Assembly: GCA_029202445.1 (NCBI GenBank)
Contig: CP119321.1
Coordinates: forward strand, 1,240,001 to 1,304,000
Direction of reading: 5' to 3'
Length of the DNA stretch: 64,000 bases
Origin: Candidatus Microbacterium phytovorans
Lineage (GTDB): Bacteria; Actinomycetota; Actinomycetes; Actinomycetales; Microbacteriaceae
Below, one piece after another: positions 36,194 through 43,902 of the stretch. A program made the position numbers and the translations under genes. Numbering within the stretch: the first letter of the stretch is position 1; every line of letters starts with the position of its first letter. Under the pieces are notes generated by a model. That model searched no databases. It had not been told where the DNA came from and was given only the letters and a program-made list of their open reading frames with translations.

Positions 36194-36368
36194 GATGATT
36201 CTCCTTGCGAAGAGCCCGGAGGGGCTCGGGTGTGGGGTCTGTGGATTCGACTCGAACGCCGGCGCGTGAGGAAAGCCACGGACCACCGGCGGAAGCCGCC
36301 AGGCAGAATCTCGGAGCCGTATCACCGCGTCGATCACGGATGCCCGGAGCATCCCTCGCCGAAGTACG
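36194..36368 (-). promoter_or_regulatory. structured rplY 5' leader
   Basis: On the minus strand this roughly 175-base leader contains three hairpins: GGATGC 36338-36343 with GCATCC 36349-36354; GGCGG 36288-36292 with CCGCC 36296-36300; and GAGCCC 36212-36217 with GGGCTC 36222-36227, the last just before the AAGGAGA site. Ribosomal-protein leaders are often autoregulatory, but no known L25 leader class is recognised here. Confidence 0.4.
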
Positions 36369-36374
36369 TGCCCG

Positions 36375-36380
36375 AGTCTA
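36375..36380 (-). promoter_or_regulatory. -10 hexamer TAGACT for rplY
   Basis: TAGACT on the minus strand starts the long rplY leader. It lies only 13 bases from the divergent promoter hexamer at 36394-36399. Confidence 0.4.
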
Positions 36381-36393
36381 CCAGCGCCACCGG

Positions 36394-36399
36394 TAGCAT
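36394..36399 (+). promoter_or_regulatory. -10 hexamer TAGCAT for the 40-residue protein gene
   Basis: TAGCAT lies 34 bases before ATG 36434, leaving space for a leader with a strong GAGGAGGA ribosome site. Confidence 0.4.
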
Positions 36400-36433
36400 G
36401 GTGACGCGCCCTTTCCCCGAACGAGGAGGACCC

Positions 36434-36556
36434 ATGGACTACGGCTGGATGTCGCACGCACTCCTGTGGCTGATCGGTCTCATGTCGGTGGGCGCGACGC
36501 TCGGCGCCGTCGGAGCGCTGTGGTCGCTCGGCCGTGCCGGCTACCGCAAGGACTGA
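36434..36556 (+). CDS. 40-residue single-helix membrane protein
   Basis: ATG 36434 is preceded by GAGGAGGA with good spacing, one of the strongest ribosome sites in the window. The product is 40 residues: a short N-terminus with aromatic residues (MDYGWMSHALLWLIG), one hydrophobic helix (about 8-31) and a basic C-terminus (LGRAGYRKD). It has its own predicted promoter, divergent from rplY. The last 16 bases overlap the end of the convergent gluconokinase gene. I do not recognise a family; the ribosome site and membrane pattern support a real small protein. Confidence 0.7.
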   Translation: MDYGWMSHALLWLIGLMSVGATLGAVGALWSLGRAGYRKD

Positions 36557-37035
36557 GCGTCCCGCACTCCCGCGATCCGCGCGACGACGGACTCCAGGTG
36601 GGCGTCGTTGGCGACGCGGATGCCGGCCTCGTCGGTCGCGAGCGGCTCGAGCGTCGCGAGCTGTGAGTCGAGCAGCGACGCGGGCATGAAGTGGTCGCGA
36701 CGCGACATCCGCTCGCGCAGTTCGGTCTGCGGCACGACGAGTTCGACGAACCAGGCATCGGCGCAGGATGCACGGATACGGTCGCGATAGGAGCGACGCA
36801 ACGCCGAGCACGCCACGACGACGGGTGCCTGGTGCACGAGCGCGTGGGCCACGGCATCGAGCCAGGGAGCGCGGTCGTCGTCGGTCAGGGGCGTGCCCGC
36901 AGCCATCTTCGCGACGTTCACACGCGGGTGCAGGTCGTCGCCGTCGATGAAGTGCGAGCGCAACCGGGCGGCCAGCGCCGCCCCCACGAGCGACTTTCCC
37001 GATCCGCTCGGGCCCATCACCACGATCCTGCTCAC
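36541..37035 (-). CDS. gluconokinase
   Basis: A 164-residue P-loop kinase making 6-phosphogluconate from gluconate and ATP. Walker A is GPSGSGKS at 8-15; the gluconate-site region reads FIDGDDLHPRVNVAKMAAG and the kinase ending includes SRRDHFMPASLLDSQ. GTG 37035 is chosen because GGAG lies 5 bases before it and the protein then starts MSRIVVMGPSG as in relatives; ATG 37068 is a second option. It is divergent from gnd, which uses its product, so the two form a gluconate/pentose-phosphate unit. Confidence 0.9.
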   Translation of the reverse strand: MSRIVVMGPSGSGKSLVGAALAARLRSHFIDGDDLHPRVNVAKMAAGTPLTDDDRAPWLDAVAHALVHQAPVVVACSALRRSYRDRIRASCADAWFVELVVPQTELRERMSRRDHFMPASLLDSQLATLEPLATDEAGIRVANDAHLESVVARIAGVRDAQSLR

Positions 37036-37125
37036 GACCGCTCCGTCCTGCGCCGCCGGCGGCGGCATCCGTTCCGACCCTATGGCGGGCGTCGTCACGC
37101 GGCGACGCCACGCGCCGCATCGGAC

Positions 37126-37131
37126 TACGCT
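37126..37131 (+). promoter_or_regulatory. -10 hexamer TACGCT for gnd
   Basis: TACGCT is followed 5 bases later by an in-frame GTG (37137), 36 bases before the preferred gnd start. Transcription probably begins near 37137, giving a short leader with a GAGGAG site. Confidence 0.4.
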
Positions 37132-37172
37132 GGGAAGTGAATCCCCTCCACCGTTTCTCCGAGGAGTCCCCT

Positions 37173-38633
37173 GTGTCACAAGCCGTGCAGCCCGCAGCCA
37201 ACATCGGAGTCGTGGGACTCGCCGTCATGGGGTCGAACCTCGCCCGCAACCTCGCCTCCCGCGAGGGCAACACCGTGGCGGTGTTCAACCGCAGCCGTTC
37301 CAAGACCGACGAGCTGATCGCCGCGCACCCCGAGGCGGAGTTCGTCCCGGCCTTCTCGTACGAGGAGTTCGCCGCGTCGCTGCAGAAGCCGCGCACCGCG
37401 ATCATCATGGTGAAGGCCGGCGGCCCCACCGACGCGGTGATCGACTCGCTCATGTCGGTCTTCGAGCCGGGCGACATCATCATCGACGGCGGCAACTCGC
37501 TGTTCACCGACACCATCCGGCGCGAGAAGGCCGTCGGAGAGGCCGGTTTCAACTTCGTCGGCATGGGAGTGTCGGGCGGTGAGGAGGGCGCTCTCCTCGG
37601 CCCCTCGCTCATGCCCGGCGGACCCGACGCGGCCTGGGTCACCCTCGGCCCGATCCTGAAGTCGATCGCCGCCGTCGCCGAGGGTGAGCCGTGCGTCACG
37701 CACGTCGGTCACGACGGCGCGGGCCACTTCGTGAAGATGGTCCACAACGGCATCGAGTACGCCGACATGCAGCTGATCGCCGAGGCGTACGACCTCATCC
37801 GTCGCGGCACCGGCAAGTCGCCCGCCGAGATCGCCGACATATTCGCCGAATGGAACCGCGGCGAGCTGGAGTCGTACCTCATCGAGATCACCGCCGAGGT
37901 GCTCCGCCAGACGGATGCCGCGACCGGCCTCCCGCTCGTCGACGTCATCGTCGACGAGGCGGGCGCGAAGGGCACCGGCGCGTGGACCGTGCAGACCGCG
38001 CTCGACCTCGGCGTCCCGGTCTCGGGCATCGCGGAGGCGACCTTCGCCCGCTCGCTCTCGAGCCACCGCGAGCAGCGCGACGTGTCCGGCGCACTTCCCG
38101 GTCCGTCCTCCGACGACTTCACGGTCGCCGACGTGGATGCCTTCATCGAGCAGGTGCGCCTGGCGCTCTACGCCTCCAAGATCGTCGCCTACTCGCAGGG
38201 CTTCGACGAGATCCGTGCGGGCGCGGCCCAGTACGGCTGGAACATCGACCTCGGCGCCGTCTCGAAGATCTGGCGCGGCGGGTGCATCATCCGCGCGCAG
38301 TTCCTGAACCGCATCGCCGACGCCTACGACGCCGCGCCCGAGCTCCCCGTGCTCCTCACGGCGCCCTACTTCGTCGAGGCGCTCGGACGCGCCCAGGACG
38401 CGTGGCGCGAGATCGTCCAGATCTCCGCCGGCGCCGGCATCCCCGCCCCCGCTTTCTCGTCGTCGCTCGCCTACTACGACGGCCTGCGCGCGGCGCGCCT
38501 GCCCGCCGCCCTCATCCAGGGCCAGCGCGACTTCTTCGGCGCCCACACGTACCGTCGCACCGACAAGGCCGGCACGTTCCACACGCTGTGGTCGGGCGAT
38601 CGCAGCGAGGTCGAGGCCGAGGACACGCACTGA
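37173..38633 (+). CDS. gnd: 6-phosphogluconate dehydrogenase, decarboxylating
   Basis: A 486-residue enzyme of the oxidative pentose phosphate pathway that makes ribulose 5-phosphate, CO2 and NADPH. The coenzyme loop is GLAVMGSNLARN, followed by FNRSRSKTDEL; the substrate-site signature GHDGAGHFVKMVHNGIEYAD and the C-terminal KIWRGGCIIRAQFL are intact. Length fits the long dimeric form. GTG 37173 follows GAGGAG; an in-frame GTG at 37137 would add 12 residues. The divergent gene is gluconokinase, upstream in the same pathway. Confidence 0.97.
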   Translation: MSQAVQPAANIGVVGLAVMGSNLARNLASREGNTVAVFNRSRSKTDELIAAHPEAEFVPAFSYEEFAASLQKPRTAIIMVKAGGPTDAVIDSLMSVFEPGDIIIDGGNSLFTDTIRREKAVGEAGFNFVGMGVSGGEEGALLGPSLMPGGPDAAWVTLGPILKSIAAVAEGEPCVTHVGHDGAGHFVKMVHNGIEYADMQLIAEAYDLIRRGTGKSPAEIADIFAEWNRGELESYLIEITAEVLRQTDAATGLPLVDVIVDEAGAKGTGAWTVQTALDLGVPVSGIAEATFARSLSSHREQRDVSGALPGPSSDDFTVADVDAFIEQVRLALYASKIVAYSQGFDEIRAGAAQYGWNIDLGAVSKIWRGGCIIRAQFLNRIADAYDAAPELPVLLTAPYFVEALGRAQDAWREIVQISAGAGIPAPAFSSSLAYYDGLRAARLPAALIQGQRDFFGAHTYRRTDKAGTFHTLWSGDRSEVEAEDTH

Positions 38634-38677
38634 GCTCCGACGTCGCGCCGGCGTCGCGAGAGTCGGCCGCGCTGCGC

Positions 38678-39115
38678 GTGCACCGCACGGCGGCACGCGT
38701 CGTGCTGGCCGGCCTCTCGGGCGTGTACCTCTGGGCGATCGCGTGGATGACGTTGCGTGTGCGACCCTACGGCTCCGACATCTCCTACGCCCTCGATCGC
38801 CTGCTTGCGTGGTTCGCGGAGCGTCCGTCGACCGCCTGGATCACGTTCGACCGGGTGGAGTTCGCCGCGAACGTGGCGATGTTCGTGCCGCTCGGGGTAT
38901 TCGCGGTGCTGTGGTTCGGCGTGCGCGGCTGGTGGACCGCGCCGGTGCTGGGCCTCCTCGCCAGCGGCGTGATCGAAGCCGCACAGGCACTGTTCCTCGA
39001 CTCGCGGGTCGCCGACGTCCGCGACCTCGCCGCGAACACGCTCGGCGCGATCGTCGGGATGCTGCTCATGCTGCTGCTGGCGTTCCTGCTGGCGCCGTCG
39101 CGCCCCCGGCGCTGA
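38678..39115 (+). CDS. VanZ-like membrane protein
   Basis: A 145-residue protein with four predicted membrane segments. The VanZ signature is seen in FAANVAMFVPLGVFAVLWF, IEAAQALFLDSRVADVRDLAANTLGAIVG, with the conserved Asp-Arg/Asn pattern. VanZ is named for teicoplanin resistance, but most relatives have no known role. The start is uncertain: GTG 38678 is the first canonical codon in frame and lacks a strong ribosome site. It lies 44 bases after gnd and probably shares its transcript; the stop overlaps a terminator hairpin. Confidence 0.8.
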   Translation: MHRTAARVVLAGLSGVYLWAIAWMTLRVRPYGSDISYALDRLLAWFAERPSTAWITFDRVEFAANVAMFVPLGVFAVLWFGVRGWWTAPVLGLLASGVIEAAQALFLDSRVADVRDLAANTLGAIVGMLLMLLLAFLLAPSRPRR

Positions 39116-39128
39116 TCACCGGGGGCGC
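39100..39128. terminator. bidirectional terminator between VanZ and ABC genes
   Basis: GCGCCCCCGG (39100-39109) pairs perfectly with CCGGGGGCGC (39119-39128) around a 9-base loop that contains the VanZ stop codon. It serves the convergent genes on both sides. Confidence 0.75.
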
Positions 39129-39142
39129 GTCCTCCCGCGGCG

Positions 39143-39868
<726 letters not shown>

Positions 39869-39908
39869 GTCTGTCTCTCCTTGGGGAAGTCGGGTCGGGC
39901 GGGGCAGG

Positions 39909-41399
39909 TCAGCCGACGGCACGGAGGGCCTCGGCCGGGCTGAGCCGGGCGGCGCGCCAGCCGCCGAAGGCACCGGCGACGAGCCCGCCGGCGACGGCGA
40001 GCAGGAGCGCGACCAGCACGATCCACACCGACAGCGGAGCGCTGAGGACCACATCCGTGCTGGACTGGGCGAGCTGGGCGCCGAAGCCGCCCATGCCGCC
40101 GCGTGCGCCACCGCCGGGGCCGGTCGTCGCGTCGCTCGCCGGAGCGGACGAGATCGTCGGCGAGATGAGGTTGACGGCGAGCACGCCGGCAAGACCGAGG
40201 GCGACGCCGATGACGCCGCCGAGGAGCGCCTGCACGACGGACTCGCCGGCGACCTGTCCCACGACGCGACCGTTGGACCAGCCGATCGCCTTCAGCGTGC
40301 CGATCTCGCGCGTTCGGCGGGAGATGCCGGAGATCGTGAAGAGCACCGCGAGGGCGACGGCGACCGCCAGCACGATGATCGACAGCCACGTGCCGAGGCT
40401 CGTGATGAGCGACGAAGCGCTGGCCAACGACCCCGAGACCGACGCTGCCAGATCGGACTGCGAACTCACCGTCGCGTCGGGAAGGGCGTCTTCCAGCGCC
40501 GCCTGCACCGCACCGATCTGATCGCTCGACGCGGCCTGCACGTAGACCGTCGAGACGACGTCGCCGGCGCCGGAGAGGTCTTGTGCGACATCCAGGGGGA
40601 TGTAGACGTTCGCGGCGGTGTCGGCCTCCGCCGACGTGGACGCGACGACTCCGACCACCTCGAACGCCGTGCCGCCCACGTCGATCGTGTCCCCCACGGC
40701 GAGCTCCGCGCTCGACGCATACGACGCGTCGAGCACAGCGACGAAGGCGCCGGCGTCGGCGTCGGTCAGTGCGCGGCCGTCGGTCACCGAGACGGCCGAC
40801 AGCGGGCCCACCGTGGTGTCGGCGGCCTCGACGCCGAGCACGCTGAAGGAGTCGACGTTGAACGAGCCGCCGCCGAAGCCGGCGCCTCCCTCTTCGCCCT
40901 GCCCCGGCATCTGACCGCCGTCGGCGGTGCCGGCATCCGTCCCCGCATCACCCGAATCCGTCGGCCGCTGCGGCAGTTCCCCGTCGAACGTCGTGTTGGT
41001 GAGGCTGAGCGCGCCCGAAGCGGCCGCGACACCGTCGATCGAGGCGACCGTCTCGAGGGTCGCCGCGTCGATCGTGCCGCGGAGGAAATCGGTCATCAGG
41101 CGCGACTGGCTCAGGCTCGTCGTGCCGTCGTCGCCGGTCGCCCCGTCGTCGTCGCCGAAGTCGAACTGCGGACCGCCGCGGCCGCCGCCCTCCCCCGGCT
41201 CGGTCTGCGCCCCGGACACCGTGAGGTCGGTGCCGACGCCGTACACCGACTCCAGCGCCTGTGCCTGCGCGTCGCGCACGCCCGCCGAGAGCGCGTTCAC
41301 GATGATGACGAGGGCGATCGCGATGGCCAAGCCCGTCGCGACGATCGCCGTCTGCTTCTTGCGCCCCGAGAGCTCACGGCGCAGATACGTCCAATACAT
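39909..41399 (-). CDS. FtsX-like ABC permease (MacB-type)
   Basis: A 496-residue permease with four membrane segments: one at 20-40 (QTAIVATGLAIAIALVIIVN) and three in the last 220 residues, separated by a large extracytoplasmic domain of the MacB periplasmic-core type. That domain has two unusual Gly/Asp/Gln-rich stretches (PGEGGGRGGPQFDFGDDDG; GQMPGQGEEGGAGFGGG) of low complexity. ATG 41399 follows AAGGAGA. The gene is divergent from a two-component system, a frequent arrangement for antimicrobial-peptide-sensing transporters; the regulator probably controls it. Confidence 0.9.
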   Translation of the reverse strand: MYWTYLRRELSGRKKQTAIVATGLAIAIALVIIVNALSAGVRDAQAQALESVYGVGTDLTVSGAQTEPGEGGGRGGPQFDFGDDDGATGDDGTTSLSQSRLMTDFLRGTIDAATLETVASIDGVAAASGALSLTNTTFDGELPQRPTDSGDAGTDAGTADGGQMPGQGEEGGAGFGGGSFNVDSFSVLGVEAADTTVGPLSAVSVTDGRALTDADAGAFVAVLDASYASSAELAVGDTIDVGGTAFEVVGVVASTSAEADTAANVYIPLDVAQDLSGAGDVVSTVYVQAASSDQIGAVQAALEDALPDATVSSQSDLAASVSGSLASASSLITSLGTWLSIIVLAVAVALAVLFTISGISRRTREIGTLKAIGWSNGRVVGQVAGESVVQALLGGVIGVALGLAGVLAVNLISPTISSAPASDATTGPGGGARGGMGGFGAQLAQSSTDVVLSAPLSVWIVLVALLLAVAGGLVAGAFGGWRAARLSPAEALRAVG

Positions 41400-41506
41400 G
41401 GGTCTCCTTCTCGGCCTGACGCCCGCTGGAGGGATTTCCATGGACGGGGGCGCTCGCCGGCATCCCGACGCTAAGGACGACGCTTCTGAGAGAGTTCAGG
41501 CGGCGT

Positions 41507-41613
41507 TATGGGGAAGCTATGAGGGTGCACCGGGCGCTCGCGTCGCGCGACCCGTGGATACCCGACGGTATTCACAGAGCACGCATAGCTCACCCCATAG
41601 GAACCGCATAGCT
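41507..41613. promoter_or_regulatory. TATG-repeat operators between ABC and two-component genes
   Basis: TATGGGGAAGCTATG at 41507-41521 holds two TATG units 11 bp apart. On the opposite strand CATA units at 41584-41587, 41596-41599 and 41607-41610 (spacing 12 and 11) read as TATGNGG-type repeats, with AGCTATG flanks. Units spaced by one helical turn are the typical binding pattern of OmpR-class regulators. The right cluster overlaps a TAGCTA hexamer 10 bases before the regulator ATG, suggesting autoregulation. Confidence 0.6.
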
Positions 41614-41624
41614 ACAGGTCCACA

Positions 41625-42368
41625 ATGGATGCCATGACCGCTCCTGCCGCCACCCCCGCTCTGCGCCGCCCCGACGGCTCTCCCTTGCGCGTGCTCGTCG
41701 TCGACGACGAGCAGATGCTCACCGACCTGCTGTCGATGGCGCTGCGGATGGAGGGGTGGGACGTGCGCACCGCCGGCTCGGGCTACGACGCGCTCGCGGT
41801 CACGCGCGACTTCGACCCCGATGCCCTGGTGCTGGACATCATGATGCCCGACCTCGACGGCATGTCGGTGCTCCAGCGGCTGCGGCACGCGGGCAACGAC
41901 GTGCCCGTCCTGTTCCTCACGGCGAAGGATGCCGTGGCAGACCGCGTCGCCGGGCTCACGGCGGGCGGCGACGACTACGTCACCAAGCCGTTCAGCCTGG
42001 AGGAGGTCGTGGCACGTCTTCGCGGCCTGATGAGGCGCGCGGGAGCCGCGACGGCAGGCGGCGCCGACCCCATCCTGCGCGTGGGCGACCTGACCCTCAA
42101 CGAGGACTCCCACGAGGTCGAGCGGGGCGACGCGCAGATCGAGCTGACGGCCACGGAGTTCGAACTGCTCCGCTTCCTCATGCGCAACCAGCGCCGCGTC
42201 GTCTCGAAGGCGCAGATCCTCGACCGGGTGTGGAACTACGACTTCGGGGGCCGCTCGAGCGTCGTCGAGCTCTACATCTCCTACCTCCGGAAGAAGATCG
42301 ACGCCGGGCGCGATCCCCTCATCCACACGGTGAGGGGCGTCGGCTACATGATCAAAGCCCCCCAGTGA
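41625..42368 (+). CDS. OmpR-family response regulator
   Basis: A 247-residue regulator. The receiver has VVDDEQ (about 25-30), phospho-acceptor D71 (LDIMMPDLDG) and the Lys of YVTKPF. The winged helix has LTATEFELLRFLMRNQRRVVSKAQILDRVWNYDF-type sequence (quoted in parts: TATEFELLRFLM; ILDRVWNYDFGG) and ends HTVRGVGYMIK, close to MprA/TcrA-like regulators. ATG 41625 or ATG 41634 could be the start. It overlaps the downstream kinase by one base (TGATG). The upstream repeats are its likely own operator. Confidence 0.95.
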   Translation: MDAMTAPAATPALRRPDGSPLRVLVVDDEQMLTDLLSMALRMEGWDVRTAGSGYDALAVTRDFDPDALVLDIMMPDLDGMSVLQRLRHAGNDVPVLFLTAKDAVADRVAGLTAGGDDYVTKPFSLEEVVARLRGLMRRAGAATAGGADPILRVGDLTLNEDSHEVERGDAQIELTATEFELLRFLMRNQRRVVSKAQILDRVWNYDFGGRSSVVELYISYLRKKIDAGRDPLIHTVRGVGYMIKAPQ

Positions 42369-43891
42369 TGACCTCGGAGACCCCCGCACCCACCGCCGCC
42401 TCCCCCACTCGGGCGCGAAGCCGCTGGAGCCTGCAGACCCGGCTGATCGTGGCCGTCGTCTCGCTGGTCGCGCTCATCCTCGTCGCGATCGGCTTCGCGA
42501 CCGGCACGATCCTCCGCTCGATCATGCTCGAGAACCTCGACGCGCAGGTCACCTCGGCGGCCGAGCGTGTGCACCTGAGCCCCACCGGCACCGCCTCCGA
42601 CGTGCTCAACGAGGGGCGCCAGGAGGTCGGGACGCTCCTCATCCTGAACAACTTCTCGGGCATGACCGGCGCGTACGTGGGCAACGACGACGCCGCGATC
42701 GCGCTCACCGACGACGAGGTGCGCGACGTGCTGACGAGCATCGGGAACACCGTCGACCGCGAGGGTTGGGGCGACGCCACCGTCGAGGGCGTCGGCGATT
42801 ACCGCATCCGTGTCCCCGGCGGGCCGTCCAGCGTGCCGTACGCCGTCGGGATGCCGACCTCGGAGCTCGTCTCGACGATCGGCCAGATCCTCACGACCGT
42901 CACGCTCCTCACGCTCGGCGGCCTTCTCGTGCTGGCCGCCGTGATCGCCGTCGTGATCCAACAGGCCCTGAAGCCGTTGCGCGTCGTCGCCGACACCGCC
43001 GCCCGCGTCGCATCGCAGCCCCTGGCATCCGGTGACGTGAAGATCACCGAGCGGGTGCCCGCCGCGGAGGCCGACGACTCCGACGAGATCGGGCGCGTCG
43101 GCGCGGCACTGAACACCCTGCTCGACCACGTCGACTCCTCGCTGGCGGCACGCCAGCGCAACGAGGAGCGCATGCGCGCGTTCGTCGCGGATGCCAGTCA
43201 CGAACTGCGCACGCCGCTGGCGGCCATCCGCGGGTACTCGGAGCTGTCGCTGCGCTCTCTCGGACAGGCCACGCAGCAGCCTCGCACGACCAAGGCGCAC
43301 CTGGAGGCCGCGGCCCAGCAGTCCGAACAGGGGCTCGAGCGCATTCAGGCGGCCTCGCTGCGGATGACGACCCTCGTCGAAGACCTCCTGCTCCTGGCGC
43401 GGCTCGACGAAGGCAAGGAGCTCGTCTACGGCGCGGTCGACCTCACGCGCATCGCGATCGAGGCGGCCTCCGACGCGCAGGTGGCCGGCGCCGACCACGA
43501 ATGGGTCGTGGAGGTGGGCGAAGAGCCCGTGGTCGTCGCCGGCGACGGCGCGCGGCTGCACCAGGTGGTGGCGAACCTCCTCACCAATGCGCGGGTGCAC
43601 ACCCCCGCCGGCACCCGCGTCACCGCCACGGTCGCCCTCGACGAGGGTGAAGCGGTGCTCCGCATCCACGACGACGGCCCGGGCATCGACCCGGCGGTCG
43701 CCGACGAGCTCTTCGAACGGTTCGCCCGCGCCGACTCCTCGCGCGCGCGGCAGACCGGTGGCACCGGCCTCGGACTGTCGATCGCGAAGGCGATCGTGTC
43801 GGCGCACGGCGGAACCATCACCGTCGACAGCGAGCCCGGATCGACCACGTTCGAGGTGCGACTGCCCGCTCGCCCCGCCGATCCCGCCTGA
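42368..43891 (+). CDS. sensor histidine kinase with HAMP domain
   Basis: A 507-residue kinase partnered with the upstream regulator. A first helix at about 27-47 (LIVAVVSLVALILVAIGFA) and a second near 175-198 flank an external sensor domain of roughly 120 residues; a HAMP domain follows. The phospho-acceptor is H278 (ADASHELRTPLAAIRG). The ATPase domain has NLLTNARVHTP, DDGPGIDP and GTGLGLSIAKAIV. ATG 42368 shares a base with the regulator stop. It converges with the flavin operon, 11 bases away. The stimulus is unknown. Confidence 0.94.
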   Translation: MTSETPAPTAASPTRARSRWSLQTRLIVAVVSLVALILVAIGFATGTILRSIMLENLDAQVTSAAERVHLSPTGTASDVLNEGRQEVGTLLILNNFSGMTGAYVGNDDAAIALTDDEVRDVLTSIGNTVDREGWGDATVEGVGDYRIRVPGGPSSVPYAVGMPTSELVSTIGQILTTVTLLTLGGLLVLAAVIAVVIQQALKPLRVVADTAARVASQPLASGDVKITERVPAAEADDSDEIGRVGAALNTLLDHVDSSLAARQRNEERMRAFVADASHELRTPLAAIRGYSELSLRSLGQATQQPRTTKAHLEAAAQQSEQGLERIQAASLRMTTLVEDLLLLARLDEGKELVYGAVDLTRIAIEAASDAQVAGADHEWVVEVGEEPVVVAGDGARLHQVVANLLTNARVHTPAGTRVTATVALDEGEAVLRIHDDGPGIDPAVADELFERFARADSSRARQTGGTGLGLSIAKAIVSAHGGTITVDSEPGSTTFEVRLPARPADPA

Positions 43892-43902
43892 CCCGCGCTC
43901 GC

